A stretch of DNA of 64,000 nt, from positions 1,860,001 to 1,924,000 of the forward strand of contig NZ_CP039371.1 in NCBI RefSeq assembly GCF_005080685.1. Reading direction: 5' to 3'. Both the position numbers and the translations under genes were made by a program. Position 1 is the first letter of the stretch. Each line of letters starts with the position of its first letter. The notes under the pieces were generated by a model. It worked only from the letters and a program-made list of their open reading frames with translations. It was not told the origin of the DNA and searched no databases. Below are positions 1 through 9,126 of the stretch, piece after piece. This stretch comes from Pseudomonas putida (GTDB taxonomy: Bacteria > Pseudomonadota > Gammaproteobacteria > Pseudomonadales > Pseudomonadaceae).

Positions 1-1266
1 GCCCTTCGCCGGCCATCGCGGTGCGCTTGAGGCGTTTGCGCATGGTGCCGTCCATGCCCACCAGCGGCATCGAGCTGATGAACTCCGCCGAGTACGGGCT
101 CTTCCAGGCTGCCTGAAGCAGAGCCGCCATCTCACGGGTACTGACCCGCTCGGCCCGCGACAGGCCCGAGCCGTTCTCCATCACCAGGTGCGGCGCGGTG
201 ATGCCTTTCTTGGCCAGCCACTGGCGCACTACTCGCTGCGCGGCTCGAGCGTCGTCGCCGTCGGCATCGGTGCGGAACTGCGCGCCGAGGCTGAGGAAAA
301 GCTGCTGGGCCATGGTGTTGTTGCTGTACTTGTTGATGTCGCGGATCACCTCGACCAGATCGGGGGAGAAGGCCCGCGCCAAAAGGCGCGCGCTCTTGGG
401 CACGTTCTCGACTCGGTCGCGGCCCTGGATGCTGCCACCCAGCTCGCTCCAGATCGCGCGCACGGCGCCGGCGGCGTAGGTGGGGTGGTCGAGCAGCGAC
501 AGGTAGGTCTGCGAGTTGCAGCCATCACCCAGCTGGCCACTGACCGTCACGCTGATGCCGTCGGCCTGGGGCACCGGGTTGTAGCGCACATCGCCTGTGC
601 ACTGCTTGGACGCCACAGGCTTGACCTGGTTGTCGATGCGGATACTGGCGATCGGCGGCTCGACCGCCACGGTAACCTTGCCACCGTCGTTACGGGTCAC
701 GAAACGCAGGGCCTTGAGGTTGACCATCAGCGAGTCGGGCTTGACCAGGAACGGCTTGTTGACGTCACCGCCGTCGTCATCGAATTGCGGCAGGTTGGGC
801 TGCACGAAATGGCTGCGGTCCAGCACCAGGTCGCCGGTGACCGTACGCACACCGTTGGCGCGCAGGTCGCGCATCAGCAACCAGAGCTTTTCCATGTTCA
901 GCTTGGGGTCGCCGCCACCCTTGAGGTAGAGGTTGCCGTTGAGCACGCCGTTGCTCAGGGAGCCATCGGTGTAGAACTCGGTCTTCCATTGAAAGGTCGG
1001 GCCGAGCAGTTCGAGCGCGGCGTAGGTGGTGACCAGTTTCATGGTCGAGGCCGGGTTCACCGACGCATCGGCATTGAATACCGTCGCGGTGCCCGGCCCG
1101 TCGAGCGGCAGCATCACCAGCGACAGGGCGTTGTCCTGCAGCTTGTTGGCCTTCAGGGCCTGTTGCACCTTGGGGGCAGGGTAGTGTTGACGGCAGCGGC
1201 CTGGCTGGGCATTGCCAGCGGCAACAGCAGGCTGGCAAGAAAGAGGGGACGGAGCGTTTTGATCAT
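1..1266 (-). pseudogene. dacB: D-alanyl-D-alanine carboxypeptidase/endopeptidase (PBP4 family), frameshifted and cut by the window edge
   Basis: Periplasmic PBP4-type DD-peptidase acting on peptidoglycan peptides. The ATG at 1266 opens a clear signal peptide (MIKTLRPLF..., cleavage near AAA-V). The frame reaches NTTLPP and then stops at 1153-1155. The following sequence continues in the next frame as KVQQALKANKLQDNALSLVM and stays open to base 1. It carries the SxxK motif (STMK, near 1040) and the SxN motif (SNN in KYSNNTMAQQ, near 325); the KTG box would lie beyond the edge. The break is at a run of five G on the + strand (1172-1176), where six are needed to read PPK. So one base is missing, either a true frameshift or an under-called homopolymer. 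Family assignment is secure; functional status is open. Confidence 0.85.
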
Positions 1267-1453
1267 GTGTGATAAATACCCTGCGGACGAGGGAGAAAGA
1301 CATTGGGGCTGTAAGGAATGATCACCCCAGGACGAAATATAGTGCGCATTATGCCCCAAGCGTGGCTGCGGTGAACCCTGTTCGACGGAAAAGGCCCGAA
1401 CGGCAGCGGAAACTGGTAAAGTGCCGCGCGTTAATACTCAAGAGGATTGTTTC

Positions 1454-1798
1454 ATGGCTACCAACCGTTCCCGTCGTCTGCGCAAGAAGCTGTGCGTCGA
1501 TGAATTCCAGGAGCTGGGTTTCGAACTGAACCTGGATTTCAAGGAAGACCTGTCCGACGAAGCCATCGATGCCTTCCTCGATGCATTCCTGGCAGACGCC
1601 ATGGATGCCAACGGCCTGGACTACGTCGGCGGCGATGATTTCGGCCTGGTCTGCAAGGCTGAACGCGGCTCGGTCACCGAAGAGCAGCGTGCCACCGTCG
1701 AAGCCTGGCTCAAAGGCCGTAGCGAACTGACCAAGGTCGAAGTCAGCCCGCTGCTGGATGCCTGGTATCCGGAAAAGCCGATCAACCCGGCTTCCTGA
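1454..1798 (+). CDS. yggL: YggL family 50S ribosome-binding protein (DUF469)
   Basis: Small acidic protein of 114 residues. It opens with a basic patch (MATNRSRRLRKKLCVDEFQELGF) followed by the conserved LDFKEDLSDEAIDAFLDAFL segment and a GLDYVGGDDFG motif typical of YggL/DUF469. In E. coli YggL has been reported to bind the 50S subunit; the precise role is unclear. The ATG at 1454 is preceded by AAGAGGAT at a suitable distance. An upstream start at 1421 is in frame but would add unrelated residues. It is divergent from dacB and convergent with the sensor kinase that ends at 1844. Confidence 0.9.
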   Translation: MATNRSRRLRKKLCVDEFQELGFELNLDFKEDLSDEAIDAFLDAFLADAMDANGLDYVGGDDFGLVCKAERGSVTEEQRATVEAWLKGRSELTKVEVSPLLDAWYPEKPINPAS

Positions 1799-1843
1799 TC
1801 CTGCTGGAGTGGCGCCAGGCTCCCATGCCGTGGCGCTGCCCCT

Positions 1844-4800
1844 TCAAAGCCCCGGCCCAACCTGCACAGGTTGGCCCAGGGCTTTTTCCACGCGGCGCAT
1901 GTGCCGCGCCAGTGCCTGCCGACGCACCCTCAACTGCGTCACGCTCAACCCTTCTTCCTCCAAGGCCGCACAGGCCGCCATCATCGGTTTTGCCTCCAGC
2001 ATCCGCGCCACGCTGAGGATCTTGTGTGCCTGCTCCACCAGCCCCCCTGCATCGCATTCGATAACCAGGGCCATCAGCGTGAGGTAGTCCTGGCGCAAGC
2101 TCTCGCGCACCGTGTCGAGGAACCGCTCGCGATCCTCTGCCACCAGGCCGACGACGGCGTCCAGGCCGCTGAGGTCGAACGGCCGATCAGTCGCCGGTCG
2201 CTCCAGTTGGCGCGGCAGTACGCGTGCGAGGTGCTTGCACAGGGTGGCCAGACTGATGGGCTTGAGCAGGCAATCGTCCATGCCTGCATCCAGGCAGCGC
2301 TGGCGTACTTCGGGCTGGGCATTGGCCGTGTAGCCGAGCAGGGTGCAGGGAGCCAAACCATGCTTGCGCTCATGGGCGCGTATCGCCCGGGCCAGTTGAT
2401 AGCCGTTCATGTGCGGCATGTTGCAATCGACGATCACCACATCGAACTGGCCGTTGCGGAATGTCGCCAAGCCTTCGCGGCCGTCTTGCGCTGTGGTTTG
2501 TTGCAGGCCCAGGTGGTTGAGCTGGTGGGCCATCAACAACAGGTTGGCGGGGTGATCATCGATCACCAGTACCCTCAAGTGCGGGTTGGGTGAGACCAGG
2601 TATTCGGCTGGCCGGACCTCGGCCGTCGGCGCTTCGGCCCGGTACAGCGGCAGCGACAGGCGTACCTGGGTGCCGACACCCTGCAGGCTCTTCAGTTGCA
2701 GGCTGGCGCCCATCATCTCGGCGAGGCTGCGGCAGATGGCCAGGCCCAGGCCAGTGCCGGCGCGGGCGCCCTGGCTGTGCGGATTGGCTTGGGCGAAGGG
2801 GGTGAAGAGGCGTTGCATGTCATCGTCGTGGATGCCGATGCCGCTGTCGCGGACTTCCAGCAGCAGGCTCGGCGGATCCTCTTCACATGCATCGGGAACG
2901 CAGGCCTGGATGCGCACTTGGCCATGATCGGTGAACTTGATCGCATTGCTGACCAGGTTGGACAGGATCTGCTTGAGGCGCAGCGGGTCGAGCAGGGCAT
3001 GGCAGCAGGCGCTGGGGGCGATCTCGGTCTCCAGTACCAGGCCCTTCTGCCGTGCCTGGCCCTCGAACACCCGCTCCACCGAAGCGATCAGGGCTGCCAC
3101 GTCGACGGTCTCCGGCACCAGCGACATATGACCCGATTCGATCCTGGCAATGTCCAGGATGTCACCGATCAGGCCCAGCAGGTCGCGGCCCGACTGGTAC
3201 GCGACGTCTAGCGCGGTGCGGTCGAGCTGGCCCTGTTCGGCACGCATGGAGGCTAGCTCGAGCATGCCAATGAGCGCATTCATCGGCGTACGAATCTCAT
3301 GGCTGATGGTTGCCAGGAAGGTGCTCTTGGCGCGGTTGGCATCATCGGCTTGCTGCTTGGCCAGGCGCAGTTCCTCGACCAGTTCGCGGCGCTCGCTGAT
3401 GTCGATCCAGCCGCCGATGATGCCCTGCACCTCGCCCAGTGAGTCGCGATAAGGCAGGATCCAGTGGTAGATGGTCATCTCCCGGCCGCGCACGTGCAGC
3501 GGTCGATCGAGGATCAGCGGTGTACCGGCGCGCATGACCTGCTGGTAGTCGGCTTCTATCTGCCTGGCATGCGCCGGGTCACAGAACGGGCTCTGCTCCA
3601 GACGCTTGCCGATCGCATCTTCGGCGCAGGCCTGCACGGCCTCCAGGTAGCTGTTATTGCAGCTCTGCAAATGCCCTTCACGGTCGCGCACGTACATGGG
3701 GTGGGGGGTGCCGTTGAGCAACGCTCGCATGAACGCCAGCTGATCGCCCAGAGCCCGTTCGGCCTGCTGGCGCTGGCGGATCTGCCGACGTAGCCGGGTG
3801 TTCCAGAGCACTGCAAGTACCAGCAATACGCCGGTGCCCAGCAATACTTGCACGGCCAGGTGGCGCAGTCGTTGCCAGCGCTTGTTGTCCGGCGGCCCGT
3901 AGCCGCGCCAGCGGTTGTTGATCACCCCCAACTCCTCTGGCGAGATGCTCGCCAGGGCCTTGTCCAGCACCGATGCCAATTCAGTGTCGTTGACACGCGT
4001 GGCCATCGCGAAGCTGGCAGGCTCGGTGTCGATGGCGCTGCGGATGATCAGCGCAGGGCTTTGGCTGATGGCATGGTTGGCATCGATGAGGGTGGTGATT
4101 ACGGCGTCGACGGCGCCTGTCTCGAGCAGCGCGATCGAGTAGTAGGTGTTTTCGGTCTCGATCCAGGCGATTTGTGGAAAATCGCGAGCGAGCAGCTCGT
4201 CCAGCGTGCTGTAGCGGGTGATCGCGATGCGCCGCCCTTGCAGGTCGTCCAGTGAAGCGACCTGCTGCTGGTCATCACGGGTGACCAGCACCTGGGTGCT
4301 TTCGAGATAGGGGCGGCTGATGCGCAGGTGCTGGGCGTCAAGGTTGTCGCTGGCCAGCGCGGCGATCAGGTCGACCCGGCCACCTTCGAGGCGTGCCAGC
4401 ATGTCGGCGGTGCCGCTGGCGCGTTGCACCTCGAAGCGCAGGCCGGTGCGCAGGCGAATCAGCTCGAGCAGGTCGGCGGTGACCCCGCGAAAATGGCCGC
4501 CGACGTCGAAGAACGATACCGGAGCGGCCGTCTCGTCGATGGCCACGCGCATCACCGGGTGTTGGCGTAGCCATTGGCTTTCGGCCGGGGTGAGTTGCAG
4601 CTGGCGATCGGTCAGCAGCAGGTCGCTGCCGGCGCTCCAGCGCTTGAAGATGCTGCCGTGCACAGCGCTGGGCTGGCTGTCGAGGGCCGTGTTCACCAGG
4701 GTGTGCAGCAGTGTGTCCTGGCTGCGCATGGCGAAGCCGAAGCCTACGGCCTCGTGCTTGCTGAAGTTGGCCATGCGCAGGCCGGGAAGGTGGCCCCGGT

Positions 4801-5458
4801 GCAGTTGGTAGTGGGTGGAAATGGTATCGCCGATGAACACATCGGCCTGGCCGAAAGCGACGGCATTGAGCGCTTGGGTGGTCGAACCGAACGCCATCAG
4901 CCTGGCCTTGGGGTAGGTGGTGTGGATCTCCTCGCTGGGCAGATAGTGGTCGAGCGTGCCCAGGCGCATGTCGGTCAGCCCGTCGTCGAGTGGACGCGTT
5001 TCATCCTCGCGAGTCACCAGCACTGGCTGGTCGACTGCATACGGGTGTGACAGCGCCAGGCCATCGACCGCCGCCTCGTAGCCATTGGCGCTGCCGAGCA
5101 AGTCGATGTCGCCGCGTTTGAGCGCGTCGACCGCGGCATTGCGGGAGGGGTAGCGCACCACCCGTATCGGAACCTCGAGCGCCTTGCCGATCAGGTGCGC
5201 GTACTCGGCTGTCAGCCCTTGGTAGTCACGCCCGCCCGTGGTGATATCGAACGGCGGATAGTCCGGGGCCGAGGTACCCAGCAGCAGTTGCCGGCGGCTC
5301 TGTAGCCAGCGCCGCTGGGGATCGCTCAGGGGCGGCTGGACGGGATTGGCTGTGGAACGTGGCAGCAGCATGTAGGGGGTGGGCGGCGGCTCGGAGGCCC
5401 GAGCCTCGGCGCCGACCAGTGCCAGCGCGAGCAACAGGTGGGGGAGGTAGCGTGGCAT
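1844..5458 (-). CDS. BvgS-like hybrid sensor histidine kinase
   Basis: Large inner-membrane phosphorelay kinase of 1204 residues. Domains in order: signal peptide (1-21); two periplasmic Venus-flytrap (SBP_bac_3) domains at about 50-270 and 300-515; one membrane segment near 535-552; a PAS domain at about 570-690; HisKA with the H-box ATISHEIRTPMN near 720; an HATPase with DSGIGI and GTGLGL boxes; a receiver domain with phospho-acceptor Asp in VIVDCNMPHMNG near 1010; and a C-terminal HPt-like domain whose His sits in EQAHKILSVARML. This is the BvgS/EvgS architecture. The gene follows its response regulator with a 9-base gap, so the two are surely co-transcribed. The ligand cannot be read from sequence; tandem flytrap domains suggest a small solute. 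Confidence 0.93.
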   Translation of the reverse strand: MPRYLPHLLLALALVGAEARASEPPPTPYMLLPRSTANPVQPPLSDPQRRWLQSRRQLLLGTSAPDYPPFDITTGGRDYQGLTAEYAHLIGKALEVPIRVVRYPSRNAAVDALKRGDIDLLGSANGYEAAVDGLALSHPYAVDQPVLVTREDETRPLDDGLTDMRLGTLDHYLPSEEIHTTYPKARLMAFGSTTQALNAVAFGQADVFIGDTISTHYQLHRGHLPGLRMANFSKHEAVGFGFAMRSQDTLLHTLVNTALDSQPSAVHGSIFKRWSAGSDLLLTDRQLQLTPAESQWLRQHPVMRVAIDETAAPVSFFDVGGHFRGVTADLLELIRLRTGLRFEVQRASGTADMLARLEGGRVDLIAALASDNLDAQHLRISRPYLESTQVLVTRDDQQQVASLDDLQGRRIAITRYSTLDELLARDFPQIAWIETENTYYSIALLETGAVDAVITTLIDANHAISQSPALIIRSAIDTEPASFAMATRVNDTELASVLDKALASISPEELGVINNRWRGYGPPDNKRWQRLRHLAVQVLLGTGVLLVLAVLWNTRLRRQIRQRQQAERALGDQLAFMRALLNGTPHPMYVRDREGHLQSCNNSYLEAVQACAEDAIGKRLEQSPFCDPAHARQIEADYQQVMRAGTPLILDRPLHVRGREMTIYHWILPYRDSLGEVQGIIGGWIDISERRELVEELRLAKQQADDANRAKSTFLATISHEIRTPMNALIGMLELASMRAEQGQLDRTALDVAYQSGRDLLGLIGDILDIARIESGHMSLVPETVDVAALIASVERVFEGQARQKGLVLETEIAPSACCHALLDPLRLKQILSNLVSNAIKFTDHGQVRIQACVPDACEEDPPSLLLEVRDSGIGIHDDDMQRLFTPFAQANPHSQGARAGTGLGLAICRSLAEMMGASLQLKSLQGVGTQVRLSLPLYRAEAPTAEVRPAEYLVSPNPHLRVLVIDDHPANLLLMAHQLNHLGLQQTTAQDGREGLATFRNGQFDVVIVDCNMPHMNGYQLARAIRAHERKHGLAPCTLLGYTANAQPEVRQRCLDAGMDDCLLKPISLATLCKHLARVLPRQLERPATDRPFDLSGLDAVVGLVAEDRERFLDTVRESLRQDYLTLMALVIECDAGGLVEQAHKILSVARMLEAKPMMAACAALEEEGLSVTQLRVRRQALARHMRRVEKALGQPVQVGPGL

Positions 5459-5467
5459 GTTCCGGCC

Positions 5468-6088
5468 TCAGACCAGCGCGTTGCGTTTGGCCATGTCGAT
5501 CAGGTCGACGAGTGAGTTGACCTGAAGTTTCTGCATCAGGCGCTTCTTGTAAGTGCTGACGGTTTTGCTGCTGAGAAACATCCCCTGGGCAATTTCCTTG
5601 TTGGTGCGCCCCTGGGCGAAAAGTTGCAGCACCATCAACTCCCGGTCGTTGACCTGGCGGAACAGTTGCAAGTCGGCGTTGGTGCTCTCGTTGCCACCAT
5701 TTATCGCCTGGCTGGGGAAGTAGTTGTAACCGGCAAGTACGGCCTTGATTGCGCTGAGCAGTTCGCCCAGGTCCTCCTGCTTGCAGACGTAGCCGGCCGC
5801 GCCCGAATGCATGCAACGCACGGCGAACAACGCCGGCGACTGCGCGGTGAGTACCAGCACCTTGAGTGGCAGGGACATCGACTGGAAGCGTGAAAGCACC
5901 TCCAGGCCGTCTAGCTTGGGAATGCTGATATCGAGGATGACCAGGTCTGGCTGGGCTTCGCGAACCATCTGCATGGCGTCGACGCCATTGTCCGATTCGC
6001 CGGCGATTTTGTAGCCTTGGTTTTCCAACAACATACGAACGGCCAGACGGATTACCGGATGGTCGTCGACAATGAATACGGAGTGCAT
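5468..6088 (-). CDS. BvgA/EvgA-like LuxR-family response regulator
   Basis: Response regulator of 206 residues. The N-terminal receiver has the acidic pair in FIVDDHPV, phospho-acceptor Asp in LVILDISIPKLDG and the conserved Thr/Lys region. The C-terminal LuxR/GerE helix-turn-helix is NKEIAQGMFLSSKTVSTYKK. It is the first gene of the operon with the hybrid kinase at 1844-5458 and is its obvious partner. The start ATG at 6088 lies behind an AT-rich leader unlike the rest of the window, a composition often bound by MvaT/H-NS-type silencers (inference). Confidence 0.93.
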   Translation of the reverse strand: MHSVFIVDDHPVIRLAVRMLLENQGYKIAGESDNGVDAMQMVREAQPDLVILDISIPKLDGLEVLSRFQSMSLPLKVLVLTAQSPALFAVRCMHSGAAGYVCKQEDLGELLSAIKAVLAGYNYFPSQAINGGNESTNADLQLFRQVNDRELMVLQLFAQGRTNKEIAQGMFLSSKTVSTYKKRLMQKLQVNSLVDLIDMAKRNALV

Positions 6089-6159
6089 ATAAAACTTCCC
6101 TGCTGGCGGTGGCGAAAGGCAGATCGCACCTTAGCTCAGTTGGAAGTCGGCGGGCATAG

Positions 6160-6310
6160 TAGGAATGGCAGTTATTGATATATGGGAAATGGCTTACAGC
6201 GAAACAAAAATAGGGCTACGGGAAAAGTGACTAATTTAAAGATCAAACTGATTTTGGTAACTATTTATTTGGTGTTTTCGACTTGTTTAGTTACAGCTTG
6301 CTGATGTAGG
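6160..6310. promoter_or_regulatory. AT-rich promoter region of the BvgAS-like operon
   Basis: About 150 bases with markedly higher A+T than anything nearby, containing runs such as TAATTTAAAG and ACTATTTATTTGG. It lies between the 3' end of dgt and the response-regulator start. I see no single dominant -35/-10 pair. The local composition suggests a promoter region exposed to a xenogeneic silencer (MvaT/MvaU in Pseudomonas), which is inference. Confidence 0.35.
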
Positions 6311-6364
6311 AATGCGCTTAAGCCTCGGCGCAGCAGCAGTAACTTCATGTTACTGCGCCGTCGC

Positions 6365-7696
6365 TCAGATCGGGCTAGAATGCCCGGTCATTTCGTGGGC
6401 CATTTCACTGGCGTAGCTGTCGGTCATGCCGGCGATGAAGTCGATCATCCGCAGGAAGGCTCCGTGCAGCGAGCCGTGCGGGTCTGGCGCGTTGTTGCCG
6501 AGCAGGTCGAGTACCCGGCGGCTCTTGAACGATGGGGTACGCCCGCCGTGCTGCTCCAGGGCCGCACCACAGAAGGTGTTGAGCAGGATCTCGAGGGTGG
6601 TGTACGCGCCGATTTCGTGAAGGGTCTTGCGTTTGTCCTGGAAGATTTTCTTGCGTGCCATGTCCTTGGCTTGCAGCACGCAGCGCTTGGCCGGGCCATG
6701 CATGTGCTCGACCAGGTCGCCGCCGAGGCGGCCGGCCAGCAATGCCGTCTGCTGTTCGACGAAGGCGCGGGCAGCGGCATTGGTCAGGTGCTCGATCGCC
6801 TTGCCGCGCAAGATCGCCAGTTTGCGCCGACGTGAATCGCCAGGGCCGAGCTGGCGGTAGGTGTCGGGCAGGTCATCGCCGACCAGATCGAGCAGCAGGT
6901 GCTCGACTTCCGTGTAGTGCAGCAAGTCCATTTCCAAGCCGTCCTCCAGGTCGATCAGGGCGTAGCAGATGTCGTCGGCTGCCTCCATCAGATAGACCAG
7001 CGGATGACGCGCCCAGCGTTGCGGCTCCAGTTGCGGCAAGTCGAGCTTGCGGGCGATCTGTTCGAGCAGCGGCAGTTCGCTCTGGTAGCTGCCGAACTTG
7101 TGTTTCTTGTAACCCAGGGCGTCGGCATGCCGCGCACTCCAGGGGTATTTGAGGTAGGTGCCGAGCGTGGCGTAGGTCAGCCGGGTGCCGCCGTCGAACT
7201 GGTGGTATTCGAGTTGGGTGAGTACCCGGAAGCCTTGGGCATTGCCCTCGAAGTTGAGAAAGTCGGCGCGCTGGTCGTCCGTCATGTCGTCGAGCCAGCC
7301 GCGGCCAGCCGCCTGCTGGAACCAGTGGCGGATGGCGTCCTCGCCGGAGTGGCCGAAAGGCGGGTTGCCGATATCGTGGGCCAGGCAGGCCGACTGCACG
7401 ATCATGCCCAGGTCGCTGGGCGCGCACCAGTCGGGCAGTTGCTCGCGCAGGGTCTCGCCCACACGCATGGCCAGAGAGCGGCCCACGCAACTGACTTCCA
7501 GCGAGTGGGTGAGCCGGGTGTGGATGTGGTCGTTGCTCGATACCGGGTGCACCTGGGTCTTACGCCCCAGGCGGCGGAAGGCGCCGGAGAAGATGATCCG
7601 ATCGTGATCCTTGTGGAAGGGGCTGCGCCCCAGTTCCTCAGGGCTGTACAGGGCTTTGCCCAAACGTTCGCGGGTGAGCAGGGTTTGCCAGTCCAA
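6365..7696 (-). CDS. dgt: deoxyguanosinetriphosphate triphosphohydrolase (dGTPase)
   Basis: HD-domain phosphohydrolase of 443 residues that hydrolyses dGTP (and relatives) to deoxynucleoside and triphosphate. The metal-binding HD signature is visible: [10 protein letters not shown] near residue 60, then [20 protein letters not shown] around 105-125. The N-terminus [13 protein letters not shown] followed by [19 protein letters not shown] is typical of the dGTPase family. The gene stands alone: the upstream gene (8105-7773) is separated by 76 bases, and the BvgAS-like operon lies 276 bases downstream. Confidence 0.92.
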   Translation of the reverse strand: MDWQTLLTRERLGKALYSPEELGRSPFHKDHDRIIFSGAFRRLGRKTQVHPVSSNDHIHTRLTHSLEVSCVGRSLAMRVGETLREQLPDWCAPSDLGMIVQSACLAHDIGNPPFGHSGEDAIRHWFQQAAGRGWLDDMTDDQRADFLNFEGNAQGFRVLTQLEYHQFDGGTRLTYATLGTYLKYPWSARHADALGYKKHKFGSYQSELPLLEQIARKLDLPQLEPQRWARHPLVYLMEAADDICYALIDLEDGLEMDLLHYTEVEHLLLDLVGDDLPDTYRQLGPGDSRRRKLAILRGKAIEHLTNAAARAFVEQQTALLAGRLGGDLVEHMHGPAKRCVLQAKDMARKKIFQDKRKTLHEIGAYTTLEILLNTFCGAALEQHGGRTPSFKSRRVLDLLGNNAPDPHGSLHGAFLRMIDFIAGMTDSYASEMAHEMTGHSSPI

Positions 7697-7772
7697 GGCG
7701 CGATCTCCTGTCGGTCGATGGGCATAGCTTCCCGTGTCGGGCCCAGCGGTGCAAGCGCCAGGCCGATCGAGG

Positions 7773-8105
7773 TCAGGGCTGGCGACCGCTACGCAGGTAC
7801 AGGCGCAGCAATGGCAGCAGGCTGCTGCCCAGGCGTACCAGGCGCGTGAGGTTGCCGCTGCGCACGCCTTTGCCGGTCAGAAAGCCCAGCGCCACCACGG
7901 CGCCCAGCCCCCACAACGGGGCCTGCTTGATACCCAAACCCTCATGCAGCGCTGCGCTGCCCATCCCGCGCATGCGCTGCAAGGGTTGCAACAACTGCCC
8001 CGATTCGTGGCGAATCTCCTGGCGGTGCATCTCCATGCGCAGACGCAACAGCGCCTTGCGCAACTCACGCGGATTACGCGTGTTCGGCAATTCAGGCAGG
8101 CTCAT
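7773..8105 (-). CDS. small predicted membrane protein, third gene of a YqjD/YqjE-like operon
   Basis: 110-residue protein starting [20 protein letters not shown]. It has a basic amphipathic N-terminal half (many R/L/Q) and one hydrophobic segment, [17 protein letters not shown], followed by a basic tail. The start overlaps the stop of the preceding gene by four bases (ATGA), showing translational coupling. Position matches the third gene of the E. coli yqjD-yqjE-yqjK cluster, but I do not recognise the sequence well enough to name it. An in-frame extension to 8267 reads through the neighbour and is not real. Confidence 0.8.
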   Translation of the reverse strand: MSLPELPNTRNPRELRKALLRLRMEMHRQEIRHESGQLLQPLQRMRGMGSAALHEGLGIKQAPLWGLGAVVALGFLTGKGVRSGNLTRLVRLGSSLLPLLRLYLRSGRQP

Positions 8106-8476
8106 GGCAACAGGCGCTCCCGATCCTTGGCGAGTTCTTCGAGGGTGGCGTGGAACGGCGAGGACTCGTCGAACACGGCCGCCTTCAGGCGCAGGCCGCA
8201 GTACAACGCGGCGATGCCGTAGAACACGCACAAGCCGATGATCCCGGCCAGACGATAGCTGTCCCACAGCAACACCAGCAGCAGCCCCGACAACGCGGTC
8301 AGCAACAGCAGGGCAAAGACCAGGGCCAAGCCTGCGAACAGCAGCAGCTTGAGCGTGCGGCCTTTTTGCTCTTGCAGTTCGATACCGAACAGTTCGATGT
8401 GGCTGTGCAACAGCCCCAACAGGGCGGCGCCCAGGCGTTTGCCTGACGCGCCGGCACCGAGGGTGTCATTTTCCAT
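8102..8476 (-). CDS. phage holin family / YqjE-like inner-membrane protein
   Basis: 124 residues with two adjacent hydrophobic segments (LLLFAGLALVFALLLLTALSG and LAGIIGLCVFYGIAALYCG) after a cytoplasmic helix LLGLLHSHIELFGIELQEQKGR. This is the Actinobacterial holin-X/YqjE (DUF1469) pattern. No lysis role is implied; these proteins are chromosomal and usually sit behind a ribosome-associated YqjD/ElaB-type protein, as here. Ten bases separate it from the upstream gene, and ATGA couples it to the downstream one. Confidence 0.87.
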   Translation of the reverse strand: MENDTLGAGASGKRLGAALLGLLHSHIELFGIELQEQKGRTLKLLLFAGLALVFALLLLTALSGLLLVLLWDSYRLAGIIGLCVFYGIAALYCGLRLKAAVFDESSPFHATLEELAKDRERLLP

Positions 8477-8486
8477 CGGGCTCTCC

Positions 8487-8801
8487 TTAGCGCCGATTGG
8501 CCAGCAGGCCGATCAGCAGGCCGACGCCGGCGGCGATGCCGATGGCGTGCCAGGGTTTTTCCTGAACGTATTGCTCGGCGGTGCCCAGGGCTGCCTGGCC
8601 GCGTTCGCGCACCGAGTCCTGGGTCAGTTGCAGGGTTTCGCGCGCCTGGGCCAGGCGCTCGTGGATCTGCCCGCGCAACTCGTCCGCCTGGTCACCCGCC
8701 AGGTTGGCGGTGTCGGCGAGCAGCTTTTCGGTGTCACGCACCAAAGCCTGGAAGTCAGCCATCAAGATTTCCTGAGCAGTCTTTGCCGATTTGCTGGCCA
8801 T
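8487..8801 (-). CDS. DUF883 family protein (YqjD/ElaB-like)
   Basis: 104 residues: a long charged helix (about 1-78) with heptad-like pattern, then EKPWHAIGIAAGVGLLIGLLANRR, the typical C-terminal membrane anchor with GxxxG spacing of the DUF883 family. E. coli members attach to inactive ribosomes and the inner membrane in stationary phase; the same role here is by family only. First gene of the three-gene operon running to 7773. The start ATG at 8801 is preceded by AGGGAGAG. Confidence 0.9.
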   Translation of the reverse strand: MASKSAKTAQEILMADFQALVRDTEKLLADTANLAGDQADELRGQIHERLAQARETLQLTQDSVRERGQAALGTAEQYVQEKPWHAIGIAAGVGLLIGLLANRR

Positions 8802-8871
8802 TAGGGCTCTCCCTGTAAGTGTGTGTGGCTATTTCGAGTGATGGGGCGCGCCGAAGGTTCATTGTGGGCGC

Positions 8872-8887
8872 TGGTACGGGCCTTGCT
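8872..8887 (+). promoter_or_regulatory. candidate sigma-54 (-24/-12) promoter for the Amt gene
   Basis: TGGTACG-GGCC-TTGCT matches the consensus TGGCACG-N4-TTGCW with one substitution and the exact GG-to-GC spacing. Transcription would start near 8898, leaving a leader of about 230 bases before the Amt start. Amt genes are commonly under NtrC and sigma-54, which fits, but the long leader is a weakness. Confidence 0.4.
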
Positions 8888-9054
8888 TACTACGAGAATC
8901 GTTTTTGCTACCTCGCGGGGCGTTGCTCCCACCGTTTGCTCCGAGACAGGGCAAACCCTGGCGAACATCGATGAAACCTTAACCCAATCCAAGACAAACC
9001 CAAGAAAAAACCAACGCAGGCTTCACCCGGATCGCCGAAACGGGGCAGGGGCCT

Positions 9055-9071
9055 GGCACCAATTAGGTGCA
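9055..9071. promoter_or_regulatory. candidate NtrC-binding palindrome
   Basis: GGCAC-N7-GTGCA (centre CAATTAG), one mismatch from the enterobacterial NtrC consensus TGCAC-N7-GTGCA. It lies 56 bases before the Amt start and downstream of the sigma-54-like element, an unusual though not impossible order. Confidence 0.4.
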
Positions 9072-9126
9072 TGGATGTAGGTTCTTGAACTGTCCTGGTG
9101 CTTTTTTAAGCAGGTCTGCCTACGTC

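Larger units (their letters stand above)
8802..9126. other. divergent promoter region between the DUF883 operon and the ammonium transporter
   Basis: 325 bases with no gene. It holds two candidate nitrogen-control elements listed separately: a sigma-54-like element at 8872-8887 and an NtrC-like palindrome at 9055-9071. It also has an A-rich stretch near 8985-9010. No other structured element was seen. Confidence 0.7.

Noticed and set aside
8102..8476. Holin-family protein as a sign of prophage
   Set aside because: It belongs to the chromosomal YqjE-type group, in an operon with a DUF883 protein and no phage genes nearby.
9054..9071. Reading the NtrC-like palindrome itself as a -24/-12 promoter
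   Set aside because: TGGCAC and TGCA are two bases too far apart for sigma-54.
9096..9113. Second sigma-54-like element close to the Amt start
   Set aside because: GG and GC are one base too far apart and transcription would start almost at the ATG.
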